From Sphingobacterium sp. lm-10 (GTDB lineage Bacteria; Bacteroidota; Bacteroidia; Sphingobacteriales; Sphingobacteriaceae), in assembly GCF_023554555.1 (NCBI RefSeq), contig NZ_JAMJWC010000001.1, positions 1,178,001-1,242,000 of the forward strand: a stretch of DNA of 64,000 nucleotides, in the 5' to 3' direction. Positions within the stretch are counted from its first letter, which is position 1, and every line of letters begins with the position of its first letter. Under the pieces are notes generated by a model. It saw only the letters and a program-made list of their open reading frames with translations. It did no database searches and was not told the origin of the DNA. The translations under genes were made by a program, and so were the position numbers. Of the stretch, positions 36,041 to 45,402 are shown piece after piece.

Positions 36041-37306
36041 TCATCTTACTGGATACGGCTGAGATAACAAAACGCCTTGCTTTGGTTTTCGTAGAATCAC
36101 ACTATTCTCATCCAGATCCTCTTCGATACTACCCGGTTCAATTGTTGCGTATGTTAAATTGAATTTTTCTGTGGCACCATCACTGCGCGTCCATTCTACG
36201 ATTTTACAATGGCATGCCGCATTTTCGGGTGTATTCACAATCGTACGAAGTTCTCCAATGTCACTTAATTTGGTGTAAATATTTCTTGCTCCGATGAGAT
36301 CATTGTTGTCATCAGACTCGAAACTCCAAGTGGATGAAATGGCATACATGACGCTATCTCCTGGAGCTAATTTTGCTAGGGAGTGACTTGGATTTACCAA
36401 TGAACCATCTGCAGATCGTGCTACAAAGGAGTGGATTGATAATATGCCTGGTGAAGTAAATTCTACATAACCACTATGATTAATCGTGGCTCCGTGCCGT
36501 TCAAGCAGTAGGCGGTTTCCTACTTTTTTGATGGTCATAATATTATTGGCGTAACGACGATATCTGTTTGCTTCGTTAGACCTTGCCTGCGGAGCTCCGG
36601 TTTGATACATCCAAATGCCTGTTATGCTCGCTATCTCGTCATCCGAAGGTTGATACGATGTCCACATTTCGTTTCCTGCTTTATCATAATGGGACACCAA
36701 TAGATAGATCGTAGATAGCGTAAATAGACCAAGAATGAGGAGAAGTAAAATCAAAAACCTTCTTGATGAAGGCTTCTTTGTTAGGGTTGAATCGGCCAAT
36801 TTTTCCGTATTCGTAACAAGTAAATTATTATCTACTGGATTTTTTTCGAACCCCAATCTTCCTACCCCATACAAATAGATGTAACAGGCATCCACTAACT
36901 GCGGGCGTGGCTTTTTTACCAGTCCAAAATACACATCTTTGATCTGTCCTCCAGTAAGATCATATTGTCGGTGAGGATACTGTAAGTTCAGCTCCTTATC
37001 ATTAGGTACTGGATACTCCTGATGCTGTTTTTCTTGAGCTGTAAAAGGGAGTTCGTTACTAATCAGACTCAGTTGCTGTGCTATAGCAGCGTAATTTTCA
37101 CGATTCGTATTACAAACAATGACTTGACCGCTCGCCTCCTCAAATTTTACTATAACTTTTCTAATAAGGTAATGTACTTCTTCTTTACCGGTCAGTATCT
37201 CCATAATGCCCTCTCCAATTGCTTTCCGACGAATTTCCGAAAAAATATGGCTTTTCGGAAATATAGATATTAAAAAAATTAACCTTCGGAATAAATATCG
37301 TTTCAT
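36041..37306 (-). CDS. Unrecognised single-pass membrane protein with lipocalin-like outer domain
   Basis: A 421-residue protein I cannot assign. The N-terminal 175 residues are soluble and contain the segment DLTGGQIKDVYFGLVKKPRPQ, which reads like a small helix-turn-helix or interaction module. One transmembrane helix lies near residues 181-203 (LLLLILGLFTLSTIYLLV). The extracytoplasmic 205-421 part starts with a GIWMYQTG motif and alternating beta strands like a lipocalin fold, and contains a CHC pair (ACHCKIVEW). The true start may be a later Met (MEILTGKEEV, near residue 35). It is flanked by convergent SDR and divergent CitMHS genes, with no operon partner. It could be a one-component membrane sensor, which is inference. 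Confidence 0.5.
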   Translation of the reverse strand: MKRYLFRRLIFLISIFPKSHIFSEIRRKAIGEGIMEILTGKEEVHYLIRKVIVKFEEASGQVIVCNTNRENYAAIAQQLSLISNELPFTAQEKQHQEYPVPNDKELNLQYPHRQYDLTGGQIKDVYFGLVKKPRPQLVDACYIYLYGVGRLGFEKNPVDNNLLVTNTEKLADSTLTKKPSSRRFLILLLLILGLFTLSTIYLLVSHYDKAGNEMWTSYQPSDDEIASITGIWMYQTGAPQARSNEANRYRRYANNIMTIKKVGNRLLLERHGATINHSGYVEFTSPGILSIHSFVARSADGSLVNPSHSLAKLAPGDSVMYAISSTWSFESDDNNDLIGARNIYTKLSDIGELRTIVNTPENAACHCKIVEWTRSDGATEKFNLTYATIEPGSIEEDLDENSVILRKPKQGVLLSQPYPVR

Positions 37307-37391
37307 TATTTAAGAACGAGGTATCTAGTTTTGAGAACTATCCTCCGGGATAAAAAGATAACCATTCTATAAACTTTAAGTACGTATTTCT

Positions 37392-38696
37392 ATGCTAAGT
37401 ATTATTGGTATTGTCATGCTCGTATCAATCGTTGCATTGATGATGAGTAGATACTTCTCTCCTTTTGTTGTGTTGTGCACTATTCCTATAGTGGCTGCGC
37501 TTGTAGCCGGCTTCGATCTTTCTCAGATCACCGAATACTACAAAGCCGGTGTTGCAAAAGTATTCGAGATTGCCATTATGTTTATTTTCGCCATCATTTT
37601 TTTTGGGATTATGAACGACATCGGGTTATTCAACCCACTCATATCCAAAGTACTAAAACTCACAAAATCTAACAGAATTGCCATCACCTGTGGTACCGTC
37701 CTTATTGCGGCGGTGGTGCACCTTGATGGATCGGGAGCCGCTACTTTTTTGATTACTATACCTGCATTACTCCCACTGTATAGAAGGCTCAATATGAACC
37801 CTTACTTATTGCTCACGCTAATCGCTATTAGTGCCAGTATCGTCAACTTGATTCCATGGGCTGGACCTACCGGCCGTGCAGCAATCGTGCTCGGGATGCA
37901 ACCAACTGATGTGTGGAAGCCTCTTATCCCGATACAATTAATCGGAATATTTTTTATGGTGGTGATCGCTTACATTTTTGGCTTACGTGAACAACGGCGT
38001 GCTGCCTTAAACCCGCCACTTCACGAAGCCTATGCATCAGAAACAGGCATTACAGCCAAGAGTATTATCCCTAACATAAATGGTATGAAAGCCCCGTTAT
38101 GGATTAATTTTACTTTAACCGTAATAGTGATTTCAAGCCTATTTTTCGATGTCGTCCCTTCTAGTTTGGTCTTTATGATCGGAACAAGCATAGCGCTTAT
38201 TCTAAATTATCCGGCGAAAAAGATGCAACTGGATGTTTTACAAAAACATGCTCCGGCAAGTTTGTTGATGGCCATCATCATTGTATCAGCAGGAGTTTTA
38301 TTGGGCGTATTGAATGGTACGGGCATGTTAGAAGCGATGTCTCACGATTTACTAACCATTCTTCCGGATTCTGCTATTCCACATTTACATCTCATTATCG
38401 GATTTTTAGGACTACCCCTTGAATTAATCTTAAGTACAGACGCGACTTATTTTGCACTCTTTCCAGTCATCCTAGAAGTTACCACCCAATACGGAGTGGA
38501 TCCGCTGACCGCTATGCATGTCATGATGGTCGGAAATATCGTTGGAACTTTTATTAGCCCACTATCTCCCGCACTTTGGCTAGCCTTGGGTTTGACGGGT
38601 CTTGATTTAGGAAAATACCTAAAATACGCTTTTTTCTATACCTGGGCATTCAGTATAATCCTGATCGCTATGCTCTATATTTTTAATATCGTATAA
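37392..38696 (+). CDS. CitMHS-family citrate transporter
   Basis: A 434-residue membrane protein with about 11-12 helices. Family motifs include the N-terminal LSIIGIVMLVSIVALMM, the VVHLDGSGAATFLI re-entrant segment, LIPWAGPTGRAA, and the second inverted repeat DATYFALFPVILE and NIVGTFISPLSPALWLALGL. Members take up citrate, often as a complex with a divalent metal, by H+ symport. It is followed 38 bases later by a DUF2490 protein, then by a glycosidase lipoprotein. Substrate is assigned by family. Confidence 0.9.
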   Translation: MLSIIGIVMLVSIVALMMSRYFSPFVVLCTIPIVAALVAGFDLSQITEYYKAGVAKVFEIAIMFIFAIIFFGIMNDIGLFNPLISKVLKLTKSNRIAITCGTVLIAAVVHLDGSGAATFLITIPALLPLYRRLNMNPYLLLTLIAISASIVNLIPWAGPTGRAAIVLGMQPTDVWKPLIPIQLIGIFFMVVIAYIFGLREQRRAALNPPLHEAYASETGITAKSIIPNINGMKAPLWINFTLTVIVISSLFFDVVPSSLVFMIGTSIALILNYPAKKMQLDVLQKHAPASLLMAIIIVSAGVLLGVLNGTGMLEAMSHDLLTILPDSAIPHLHLIIGFLGLPLELILSTDATYFALFPVILEVTTQYGVDPLTAMHVMMVGNIVGTFISPLSPALWLALGLTGLDLGKYLKYAFFYTWAFSIILIAMLYIFNIV

Positions 38697-38734
38697 GCGT
38701 TCTTGCTTTTTATCTAACCAATAAACTTTACAAC

Positions 38735-39448
38735 ATGACTACATTCATTAAAAGATTACTGATCATTATCATCTTGTACGCTGCTAACCTATTATCAATC
38801 CAAGCACAACCCGGTGGGTTAAACAGCTGGTTTCATGGAAATTTACAAGGTGAAATTTCGGATAATTGGCGATATAATGCGAATTTTCAGCAACGGTTCT
38901 ACGATGTCCCAGTTCAGAATAGTAGATTAAGTCTAATCAACGGGTCATTGGAATACCGACTGAAAAACACAAACACTTTTGTAGGTGGAGGTTACATGTT
39001 TTTATTGCTGGAGCCCTATAATAGTCTCGGAGAAAAGTTTAGTCTTCCCGAACACCGACTATTTCAACAGATCACCTTTAACAATGTGGTTAGTCCAAGA
39101 TATTCTATAGCGCATCGATTTCGTCTGGAAGAACGTTTTCTATTTAATGAACGCTTTCTATTTCGGGCACGGTATTTATTCAATTCATTTTGGAAGCTGG
39201 ATCGTGCCGAAAACTCGGTCTGGGGCTTAATCTTTCGGCATGAAATCCGGATGAATCTAGAGCGCGAGCAGCCCTTCGACAGTTATCGTATTTCTGCTCT
39301 TTTAGCCAAGAAAGTGAGTCAAACTGTTTCTGTTGAACCGGGAGTAATTGTACAATTTAACGGATTTCCGGATCCAACAGATTATTATTTGGCTTGCACT
39401 ATACGAAAAAGCCTTTCACGCAGAATTAAGACATACAAGCCCGATTAA
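38735..39448 (+). CDS. DUF2490 outer membrane barrel protein
   Basis: A 237-residue secreted protein with signal peptide to about residue 24 (LLSIQAQP). The rest shows amphipathic beta strands with the DUF2490 pattern (NSWFHGNLQGEISDNW, HRFRLEERFLFN, FRARYLFN, LIFRHEIRMNL), expected to be an outer-membrane beta-barrel. The function of the family is not known. It ends with the basic tail SRRIKTYKPD instead of the usual aromatic C-terminus, so the last strand may be missing. Probably co-transcribed with the citrate transporter. Confidence 0.72.
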   Translation: MTTFIKRLLIIIILYAANLLSIQAQPGGLNSWFHGNLQGEISDNWRYNANFQQRFYDVPVQNSRLSLINGSLEYRLKNTNTFVGGGYMFLLLEPYNSLGEKFSLPEHRLFQQITFNNVVSPRYSIAHRFRLEERFLFNERFLFRARYLFNSFWKLDRAENSVWGLIFRHEIRMNLEREQPFDSYRISALLAKKVSQTVSVEPGVIVQFNGFPDPTDYYLACTIRKSLSRRIKTYKPD

Positions 39449-39687
39449 TGAATGTAAATTCTATCTTACTTATCGCTCGCTAATTTTAGTGGCAACCAGA
39501 ATCACCATGCGTAGTATAGTCTTCGAACAGATAACTTGAAAAGGATAACTCGCTATAAATAGACATCTGCTCAAGACATCGTAGATAGTACAGATAGATA
39601 AACTACTCACCATGATCAAAGCGATGGTTATTGTTGCTATTGCTTCCTCTAATTACTATCTTTAGGAAACGCAATCGCGCAATAACA

Positions 39688-41556
39688 ATGCCTTTTATGC
39701 AGATCTATTTTTACCGTATCCGTTCACTAAAAATCCTTTTTTTCTACATTTTAGTAGGTGTGCTTCTGGCTTCATGTAAGAGTCAACAGAGAAAGGCTGC
39801 ATACGATTCTGAGCGCACTCGTCTTCAACAAATAGCCGTTGCAAATCTATCCGCCAATGTGAGGGAATTCAATACCTATCCGGATAGGCCAGATTCCGAT
39901 GGGCCATTCGATAGCAGCAATAACGAAGCATTTCTGCTAAAAAATATTCCGCTGTTTAGTAGTTCCAACAATGCGATGGACCGTGTCTACAACTATCGCT
40001 GGTGGATGATCAGCAAACATTTGAAAGAGTATGCGGACCCAATAGATGGCAAAAATTATTGGGTGGTGACTGAATTTTTTGGCGACAAACCCTGGGCTTC
40101 CCTTAGCGGCGCGATCACCTGCCCTGCCGGGCATCAGTTCTATGATGTACGATGGCTACGCGACCCCAAATACCTGCAGTCTTATGCCGATTATTTTATG
40201 CGCGGTTCGGCTTCCAAATTACAGCAGCGCGAAAACGGAAATTTCTTAACGTATAAGAGTCGCCCGGAAAGCCATCACTTTTCTAGCTGGATGGTAGATG
40301 GCGTGGATGCCTACTTACGTATTCATCCCAACCACAGCTGGATGCACGACATCCTACCTTATATGGAACAGCATCAAGCGGTGTGGGATAGCTTATTTAC
40401 GGTGCAAAACGCGAATGCAAAAACAAATGGGTTATACAAAATCTTAGACCTCTACGATGGCATGGAGTTTAGCCTTTCAGCGGTATTGGGGTTAATCGAA
40501 AGTAAGGGCGCATATGATTTGTACACGGCGGAAAACTGGAAGCAATATTATCTGGGATGGAATACGACGGATAAGGCCGCTAAATCAGCACAGGCGACGC
40601 AATACGCAAAAGCATACCGAAAAGGATATCCAGATTTTTATTTGGTTCGTCCCTCCGTAAACAGCTATGCTTATGGCAATCTAAAGGCGCTAAGCACATT
40701 GTATTCACTAGATGAACGAACTTCCGAAAAGGCCAGCTCTACCCAAAAATCAGCTTATTACGCCAATCGTTCAGCGGATTTACAACAAAAGACAATGGCG
40801 GTCTTATGGAATGAAAACGATCAATTTTTCAATAGTTATAGTGCTGGGGACAACACTTTCGGCATAGGTGATTTTGAAGCAAAGGTTCGGGAGTCAGTTG
40901 GTTACACGCCTTGGTACTTTGGCATGATTCCTCCTGGAAAGGCAGAAAAATATGCCGCTGCCTGGGAGATGTTTGCCAGTGAGAAGGGCTTTTCCAACGG
41001 CAAAGGAATGACTACTGCGGAGCGACAGCACCCCTACTACAATGAGCAAGCGTATGCCTGGAATGGACGTGGTTGGCCTTTTCAAAATTCGGTGGTATAC
41101 AAAGCTTATGCTAATTACCTGCGCGATTACAAATCAGACATTATCGAAAAAGACCGGCAATTGTTATATAAGCATATCAGCGAACTGACGGCCCTGCACA
41201 ATCCCGCCAAACCCAATATTGGGGAATGGTACATCCCTAGTGATGGTCAGGAATTCGGCGGCGAACAGGATTATTTCCATTCCACTTATCCGGATATTAT
41301 TATTGAAGACCTACTCGGTTTTAAGGCTGTGCACGCGGATCAATTTGAGATCGAACCGTTGCTTCCTGCCGAGGAATTGGAGTATTTTTACCTGGGACAG
41401 CTACGCTATCATGAACATGATGTAGATATCGTTTGGAAAAAAGACTGGGATAAAAACAAAACGGGCGATCAAAGCATGCTTTGTGTATGGGTAGATAATA
41501 AGCTGGTCGCTACGAGCGAAAACTTAAACGATAAGCTAATCGTGAAGTTGAAATAA
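39688..41556 (+). CDS. MGH1/GH63-like glycosidase lipoprotein
   Basis: A 622-residue lipoprotein with lipobox LLASC (Cys30). The body is an (alpha/alpha)6 barrel of the mannosylglycerate-hydrolase/GH63 class: YRWWMISKHL, RWLRDPKYLQSYADY, LYDGMEFSLSAVLG, NAYAYGN-like segments (VRPSVNSYAYGN), EQAYAWNGRGWPFQNS and GEWYIPSDGQEFGGEQDYFHS. It should hydrolyse an alpha-glycoside, but the linkage is not predictable by eye. In-frame TTG starts upstream (from 39631) are rejected in favour of the ATG at 39688, or 39697, that gives a lipoprotein signal. The 240 bases before it hold no recognisable gene. Confidence 0.75.
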   Translation: MPFMQIYFYRIRSLKILFFYILVGVLLASCKSQQRKAAYDSERTRLQQIAVANLSANVREFNTYPDRPDSDGPFDSSNNEAFLLKNIPLFSSSNNAMDRVYNYRWWMISKHLKEYADPIDGKNYWVVTEFFGDKPWASLSGAITCPAGHQFYDVRWLRDPKYLQSYADYFMRGSASKLQQRENGNFLTYKSRPESHHFSSWMVDGVDAYLRIHPNHSWMHDILPYMEQHQAVWDSLFTVQNANAKTNGLYKILDLYDGMEFSLSAVLGLIESKGAYDLYTAENWKQYYLGWNTTDKAAKSAQATQYAKAYRKGYPDFYLVRPSVNSYAYGNLKALSTLYSLDERTSEKASSTQKSAYYANRSADLQQKTMAVLWNENDQFFNSYSAGDNTFGIGDFEAKVRESVGYTPWYFGMIPPGKAEKYAAAWEMFASEKGFSNGKGMTTAERQHPYYNEQAYAWNGRGWPFQNSVVYKAYANYLRDYKSDIIEKDRQLLYKHISELTALHNPAKPNIGEWYIPSDGQEFGGEQDYFHSTYPDIIIEDLLGFKAVHADQFEIEPLLPAEELEYFYLGQLRYHEHDVDIVWKKDWDKNKTGDQSMLCVWVDNKLVATSENLNDKLIVKLK

Positions 41557-41571
41557 AGATCAGTGCAGATT

Positions 41572-42258
41572 ATGAAGATTAGACAGCTCACTCTTTATAC
41601 CAATAAGTTACCCGAACAAAAAGATTTTTATCTGCATGTCTTGGGATTTCCATTAATCGAGGAGATGGAAACATCATTTGTGATTGAGGTGGGCTGGAGT
41701 AGACTGGAGTTTCGGCAAAGTGAAGAAGCCCACCTTTACCACTATTGCTTCCTTATTCCCAGCAATAAATTGTACGAAGCATTGGCCTGGATGGAATCTA
41801 AAGTTGCGATCATAGATACGGAAACCAACGAAAAAATTGTGTTTTTCGACGATTGGAATCCGCACTCTTTTTACTTCTACGATGGTGCAGGTAATATTGC
41901 AGAATGTATTGTGCGGCATGACCTAAAAAATACGTCAGACCTTTCTTTTAATATTTCGGATTTCTTATGTGTGAATGAAATTGGATTACCAACAAAGGAT
42001 ATTAGCCAAACTTTGGAAGAATTGGAAACTAATTTTGGTATTAGTTTATGGAAGGGTGATCTGTTGCGTTTCGCCGCTAGCGGATCGCAGTATGGTTTAT
42101 TTTTATTGCCTAACTACAGGGTAAAAGAAACCTGGTTTCCGACAGATATCACGATAGCATGTGCCCCATTCACTACCGTTATCGAAAAAGGTAATAATAA
42201 GTATAGTTTCGACTACATCGATGGAAAAATATCCAATATAAAAACTATTACTTCATGA
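41572..42258 (+). CDS. VOC (glyoxalase/bleomycin-resistance) superfamily protein
   Basis: A 228-residue protein with two beta-alpha-beta-beta-beta units. The first half has KIRQLTLYTNKLPEQKDFYLHVLGFPL and ends in FYFYDGAGNIAECIVRHDL, where the Glu is the usual metal ligand; the second half (about 125-228) is a weaker repeat (GLPTKDISQTLEELETNFGI). Such proteins are isomerases, dioxygenases or binding proteins; the reaction cannot be named. The ATG at 41572 is preferred to a GTG at 41563. Its end overlaps the next gene by ATGA, so the hydrolase is translationally coupled to it. Confidence 0.75.
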   Translation: MKIRQLTLYTNKLPEQKDFYLHVLGFPLIEEMETSFVIEVGWSRLEFRQSEEAHLYHYCFLIPSNKLYEALAWMESKVAIIDTETNEKIVFFDDWNPHSFYFYDGAGNIAECIVRHDLKNTSDLSFNISDFLCVNEIGLPTKDISQTLEELETNFGISLWKGDLLRFAASGSQYGLFLLPNYRVKETWFPTDITIACAPFTTVIEKGNNKYSFDYIDGKISNIKTITS

Positions 42259-43028
42259 AAACCTATTTACTCCTATTAACTGCCTATTTGTTGATGTTTT
42301 CTGATAGCGCAGCGAATACAGCTTCTAACTGTATTTATCTGAGCGAAGATTCTGTGACGGTGGTTCACGACGAATTTTTTGATAAAACGCGCAATCGGCA
42401 AATACCCCTCGCCTATTATATCGATGAGCAAAAAAAGCCGGTCAAATTCCAAAAGATAGCCATTATCAGTCATGGTTATGGACAAAATCAAGGAGGTGAT
42501 TATTTACAATACAGCTATCTAGCCAATTCTCTAGCGCAAGAAGGTTACTTCGTGATTAGCATACAGCATGAACTACCCAGCGATGAGTTGCTATCTATGG
42601 AAGGTAAATTTTTGGAAACGCGCATGCCCAATTGGAAACGGGGTATGGAAAACATTCATTTCGTATTATCGACTTTAAAAGAACAACATACCAATTTGGA
42701 ATTTAACGACGTTACCCTTATCGGTCACTCCAATGGCGGAGATATGTCGGTACTTTTTGCGCACGAGTATCCATTGTTGATTCATAAAGTCATTTCTCTG
42801 GACAACCGACGGATGCCATTGCCAAGGGTAACTAGCCCTAAAATATATTCCATCCGATCCAACGATTATCCGGCGGATGATGGTGTCTTGCCGAGTGAAG
42901 AAGAGGCCGCGAATTTAGGCATGACCATTCAGTTTGTCGATATCAACCATAGCAATATGGATGACGATGCCACGGCGGAAGAAAGAGCAATGATCTTAAG
43001 CTATATACAGCAGTATTTGAAAGACTAA
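42255..43028 (+). CDS. Secreted alpha/beta hydrolase
   Basis: A 257-residue hydrolase with a probable signal peptide (about 1-20). The nucleophile elbow is GHSNGG with Ser159; an upstream ISHGYGQNQGG segment forms the oxyanion region, and an acid (NDYPADDG) and His (NHSNMDD) near the C-terminus complete a triad. It resembles chlorophyllase/dienelactone-hydrolase-like esterases. The ATGA overlap with the VOC gene suggests the two work on the same small molecule. Confidence 0.75.
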   Translation: MKTYLLLLTAYLLMFSDSAANTASNCIYLSEDSVTVVHDEFFDKTRNRQIPLAYYIDEQKKPVKFQKIAIISHGYGQNQGGDYLQYSYLANSLAQEGYFVISIQHELPSDELLSMEGKFLETRMPNWKRGMENIHFVLSTLKEQHTNLEFNDVTLIGHSNGGDMSVLFAHEYPLLIHKVISLDNRRMPLPRVTSPKIYSIRSNDYPADDGVLPSEEEAANLGMTIQFVDINHSNMDDDATAEERAMILSYIQQYLKD

Positions 43029-43045
43029 ATAGTTTTTTATTAACG

Positions 43046-43489
43046 TTACTTATTCGATTGCCTAAGCCATGGCGCGACCACCCAATTATATACGTAGCAG
43101 CCCACACATACCTGAAATACGGCTTCCAAAAAAGCACATATCAACAAGACAACACCTACCACCAATGCCAAATCAGGTCTACCAAAAATCAAGAATACCA
43201 ACCAGATAGCAGTGAAAATAAAACCCAGTAGAGCAGCAAATTTCTTAGGCGGCAGGAAAATAGGTTTAGGCGAAACAGAGAGACGTGTAGTAATTTTTTG
43301 AGCAAGCCATTTTAATACCGAAGGCTGGTTAGAAAATGCTCGAATAGCAAAGTCTACTAGCAAAAAAGCGATCAGTAACACGGAATGAGTAAACAATGTC
43401 ACTATAGCAATTACGAAAACCTGTGCAGCGACCAATCGTATTACTGTAGCGTCGCCATACAGTAAAGACTTATTTTTCACGATTGCCAT
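43046..43489 (-). CDS. DUF4395 membrane protein, third gene of the encapsulin operon
   Basis: A 147-residue membrane protein with two hydrophobic blocks, each long enough for two helices (about 18-55 and 84-128), and the C-terminal signature FQVCVGCYVYNW typical of DUF4395. The CVGC pair could carry or transfer a sulfur or redox equivalent; the family has no proven function. It starts 29 bases after the stop of the cysteine desulfurase gene on the same strand, so it is very probably part of the encapsulin operon. A role as a membrane partner for persulfide sulfur is inference. Confidence 0.78.
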   Translation of the reverse strand: MAIVKNKSLLYGDATVIRLVAAQVFVIAIVTLFTHSVLLIAFLLVDFAIRAFSNQPSVLKWLAQKITTRLSVSPKPIFLPPKKFAALLGFIFTAIWLVFLIFGRPDLALVVGVVLLICAFLEAVFQVCVGCYVYNWVVAPWLRQSNK

Positions 43490-43518
43490 ATCTATTTTAT
43501 CATTTGGGTGTGTACTTT

Positions 43519-45342
43519 CTAATAATAACGTTTTCTCTGCCAGATAAACTGCTCTAAAGTATGTATTAAAAAATCTATTTCCTGACAGGTATTGTAAAAT
43601 GCTAGTGATGGTCGCACGGTGGATTCATGTCCCAGTCTCCGTAAAATCGGCTGTGCACAATGGTGCCCTGTCCGAACAGCAATACCTACCTCATTGAGTG
43701 CGGCACCAACTTCATCATTTGCGATACCGTTAATAGTAAACGAAAGAACACTGGCTTTATGCTGTGCAGTACCGATTAAAGTGATGCCCGGCAATTGTTG
43801 GAGTAGGTTGCTGGCATAGGCTAGCAAATAGTGTTCGTAGGCGCTAATACCTTCCAAACCAACACCCTGCACATAACGCAATGCTGCTGCCAAACCAACG
43901 GCATCGGCAATATTGCCTGTGCCAGCCTCAAATCTATTCGGTGCATCATGGTAAGTCGTCTGATCAAAACGGACATCCTTGATCATATTACCTCCACCTT
44001 GGTAGGGCTGCATACGATTAAGCAGTTCTTCCTTTCCGTAGAGTACGCCAATACCTGTCGGACCAAAAACTTTATGCCCTGAAAACACAAAGAAATCGGG
44101 ATTGAGGTATTGCAAGTCGATCCGCATATGCGATACCGATTGTGCTCCATCCAACAAAACCTTCGCTCCAGCCTGGTGGGCAAGATCAATAATTTGCTTA
44201 GCCGGCGTCACGGTGCCAAGGGCATTACTTACATGAGTAAATGAGACTAGTTTGGTCTTCGGAGATAGTATTTTTGTATATTCATCTAGCAATAAATCAC
44301 CAGCATCATCCACTGGTATGACACGAATTTTAAACCCCTTTCGCTGACTAAGCAATTGCCAAGGTACAATATTCGCATGATGTTCCAAGTTACTCAGAAT
44401 GATCTCATCCTGTGCTCCAATATTTTCTTCTCCCCAGCTGCTGGCAACTAAATTGATTGCTTCTGTGGTACCGCGTGTAAAGACAATTTCATTTGCAGAC
44501 GAAGCGTTTAAAAAGTCTTTAACCACATTTCTTGCCTCTTCGTAAGCATCCGTTGCCCGCGCAGCAAGTTTATGGGCAGCTCGGTGGATATTCGAGTTTT
44601 CATGCGCATAAAAATAAGCCAGACGGTCTATCACCACCTGAGGTTTTTGCGTTGTCGCGGCATTATCCAGCCAAATTAATGGATGGCCATTGACAGACTC
44701 ATTCAAAATGGGAAAATCAGCACGGATAGCACCAACATCTAATGCAGTCACATTTTTCACCGAAGAATCGATCCCTTCAGTCAAGAGATGATCTTTAAAG
44801 GGGTTTTCAGCTAAAAAGTAGTATGCAGATTCTTGGTTGTCTACCGGAAATTGAGCACCATGTGTAAATGAATGTCCTCCTTTTAATCTTTCGGACAATT
44901 CGATTATTGGTTGTTCATATCTTTCTTGATATGGCAAGGTAAGTCGCGCAGGATCGTAAAGTAGACCATTTCCTGATGATTTCACAGATTTACCGCCAAT
45001 ACCTCCTACTTCGGTAAGCGACGAATCTGCAGACCCTCCAAAGTTAGCAGAATCTGTAAAATCCACTGGTGGATTAATGCTACCATGATTTTCGTGTCCT
45101 GATGCGATGTGGGACAATGAGCGCTTGTTCGAATGACCTGCCGATAGCCTATCAACAGATGAATTTCCTATTTCATAAGGAAAATATACCTCCGGCTTTA
45201 CCACGTCGTTAATAATATCCCGATGTTCGCGGTCCTGTGCCAGTTGACTAGCATTCGCCTCCGATTCATTAGGTGGCGCTTTGAAATAGCGGTTGGCTTC
45301 TTCTTTCAAAAAATTTTCGAATTCAACATTTAATTCAGACAT
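43519..45342 (-). CDS. Family 2A encapsulin cargo: cysteine desulfurase with N-terminal loading domain
   Basis: A 607-residue SufS-type cysteine desulfurase with a long N-terminal extension. Residues 1-205 are low-complexity, rich in Ser, Asn and Gly, with short conserved-looking islands (LPYQERYEQPIIELSERL; SAYYFLAENPF), as expected of the disordered cargo-loading domain that targets desulfurases into family 2A encapsulins. The enzyme follows: WLDNAATTQKP (224-234), NIHRAAHKLA, the PLP lysine Lys424 in SGHKVFGPTG, and the catalytic Cys562 in RTGHHCAQP. It converts L-cysteine to alanine and loads sulfur on Cys562. It lies 60 bases after the shell gene. Known relatives store or mobilise sulfur inside the shell. 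Confidence 0.92.
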   Translation of the reverse strand: MSELNVEFENFLKEEANRYFKAPPNESEANASQLAQDREHRDIINDVVKPEVYFPYEIGNSSVDRLSAGHSNKRSLSHIASGHENHGSINPPVDFTDSANFGGSADSSLTEVGGIGGKSVKSSGNGLLYDPARLTLPYQERYEQPIIELSERLKGGHSFTHGAQFPVDNQESAYYFLAENPFKDHLLTEGIDSSVKNVTALDVGAIRADFPILNESVNGHPLIWLDNAATTQKPQVVIDRLAYFYAHENSNIHRAAHKLAARATDAYEEARNVVKDFLNASSANEIVFTRGTTEAINLVASSWGEENIGAQDEIILSNLEHHANIVPWQLLSQRKGFKIRVIPVDDAGDLLLDEYTKILSPKTKLVSFTHVSNALGTVTPAKQIIDLAHQAGAKVLLDGAQSVSHMRIDLQYLNPDFFVFSGHKVFGPTGIGVLYGKEELLNRMQPYQGGGNMIKDVRFDQTTYHDAPNRFEAGTGNIADAVGLAAALRYVQGVGLEGISAYEHYLLAYASNLLQQLPGITLIGTAQHKASVLSFTINGIANDEVGAALNEVGIAVRTGHHCAQPILRRLGHESTVRPSLAFYNTCQEIDFLIHTLEQFIWQRKRYY

Positions 45343-45402
45343 AAGTATGCATCATTTTAGCCGATTATCCTTTATATATTTTCTCTATCCACGCTGTACT
45401 CG

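Noticed and set aside
39348..39539. Possible frameshifted C-terminus of the DUF2490 protein
   Set aside because: The alternative frame does not resemble a barrel strand, and the annotated frame ends plausibly; no support for a frameshift.
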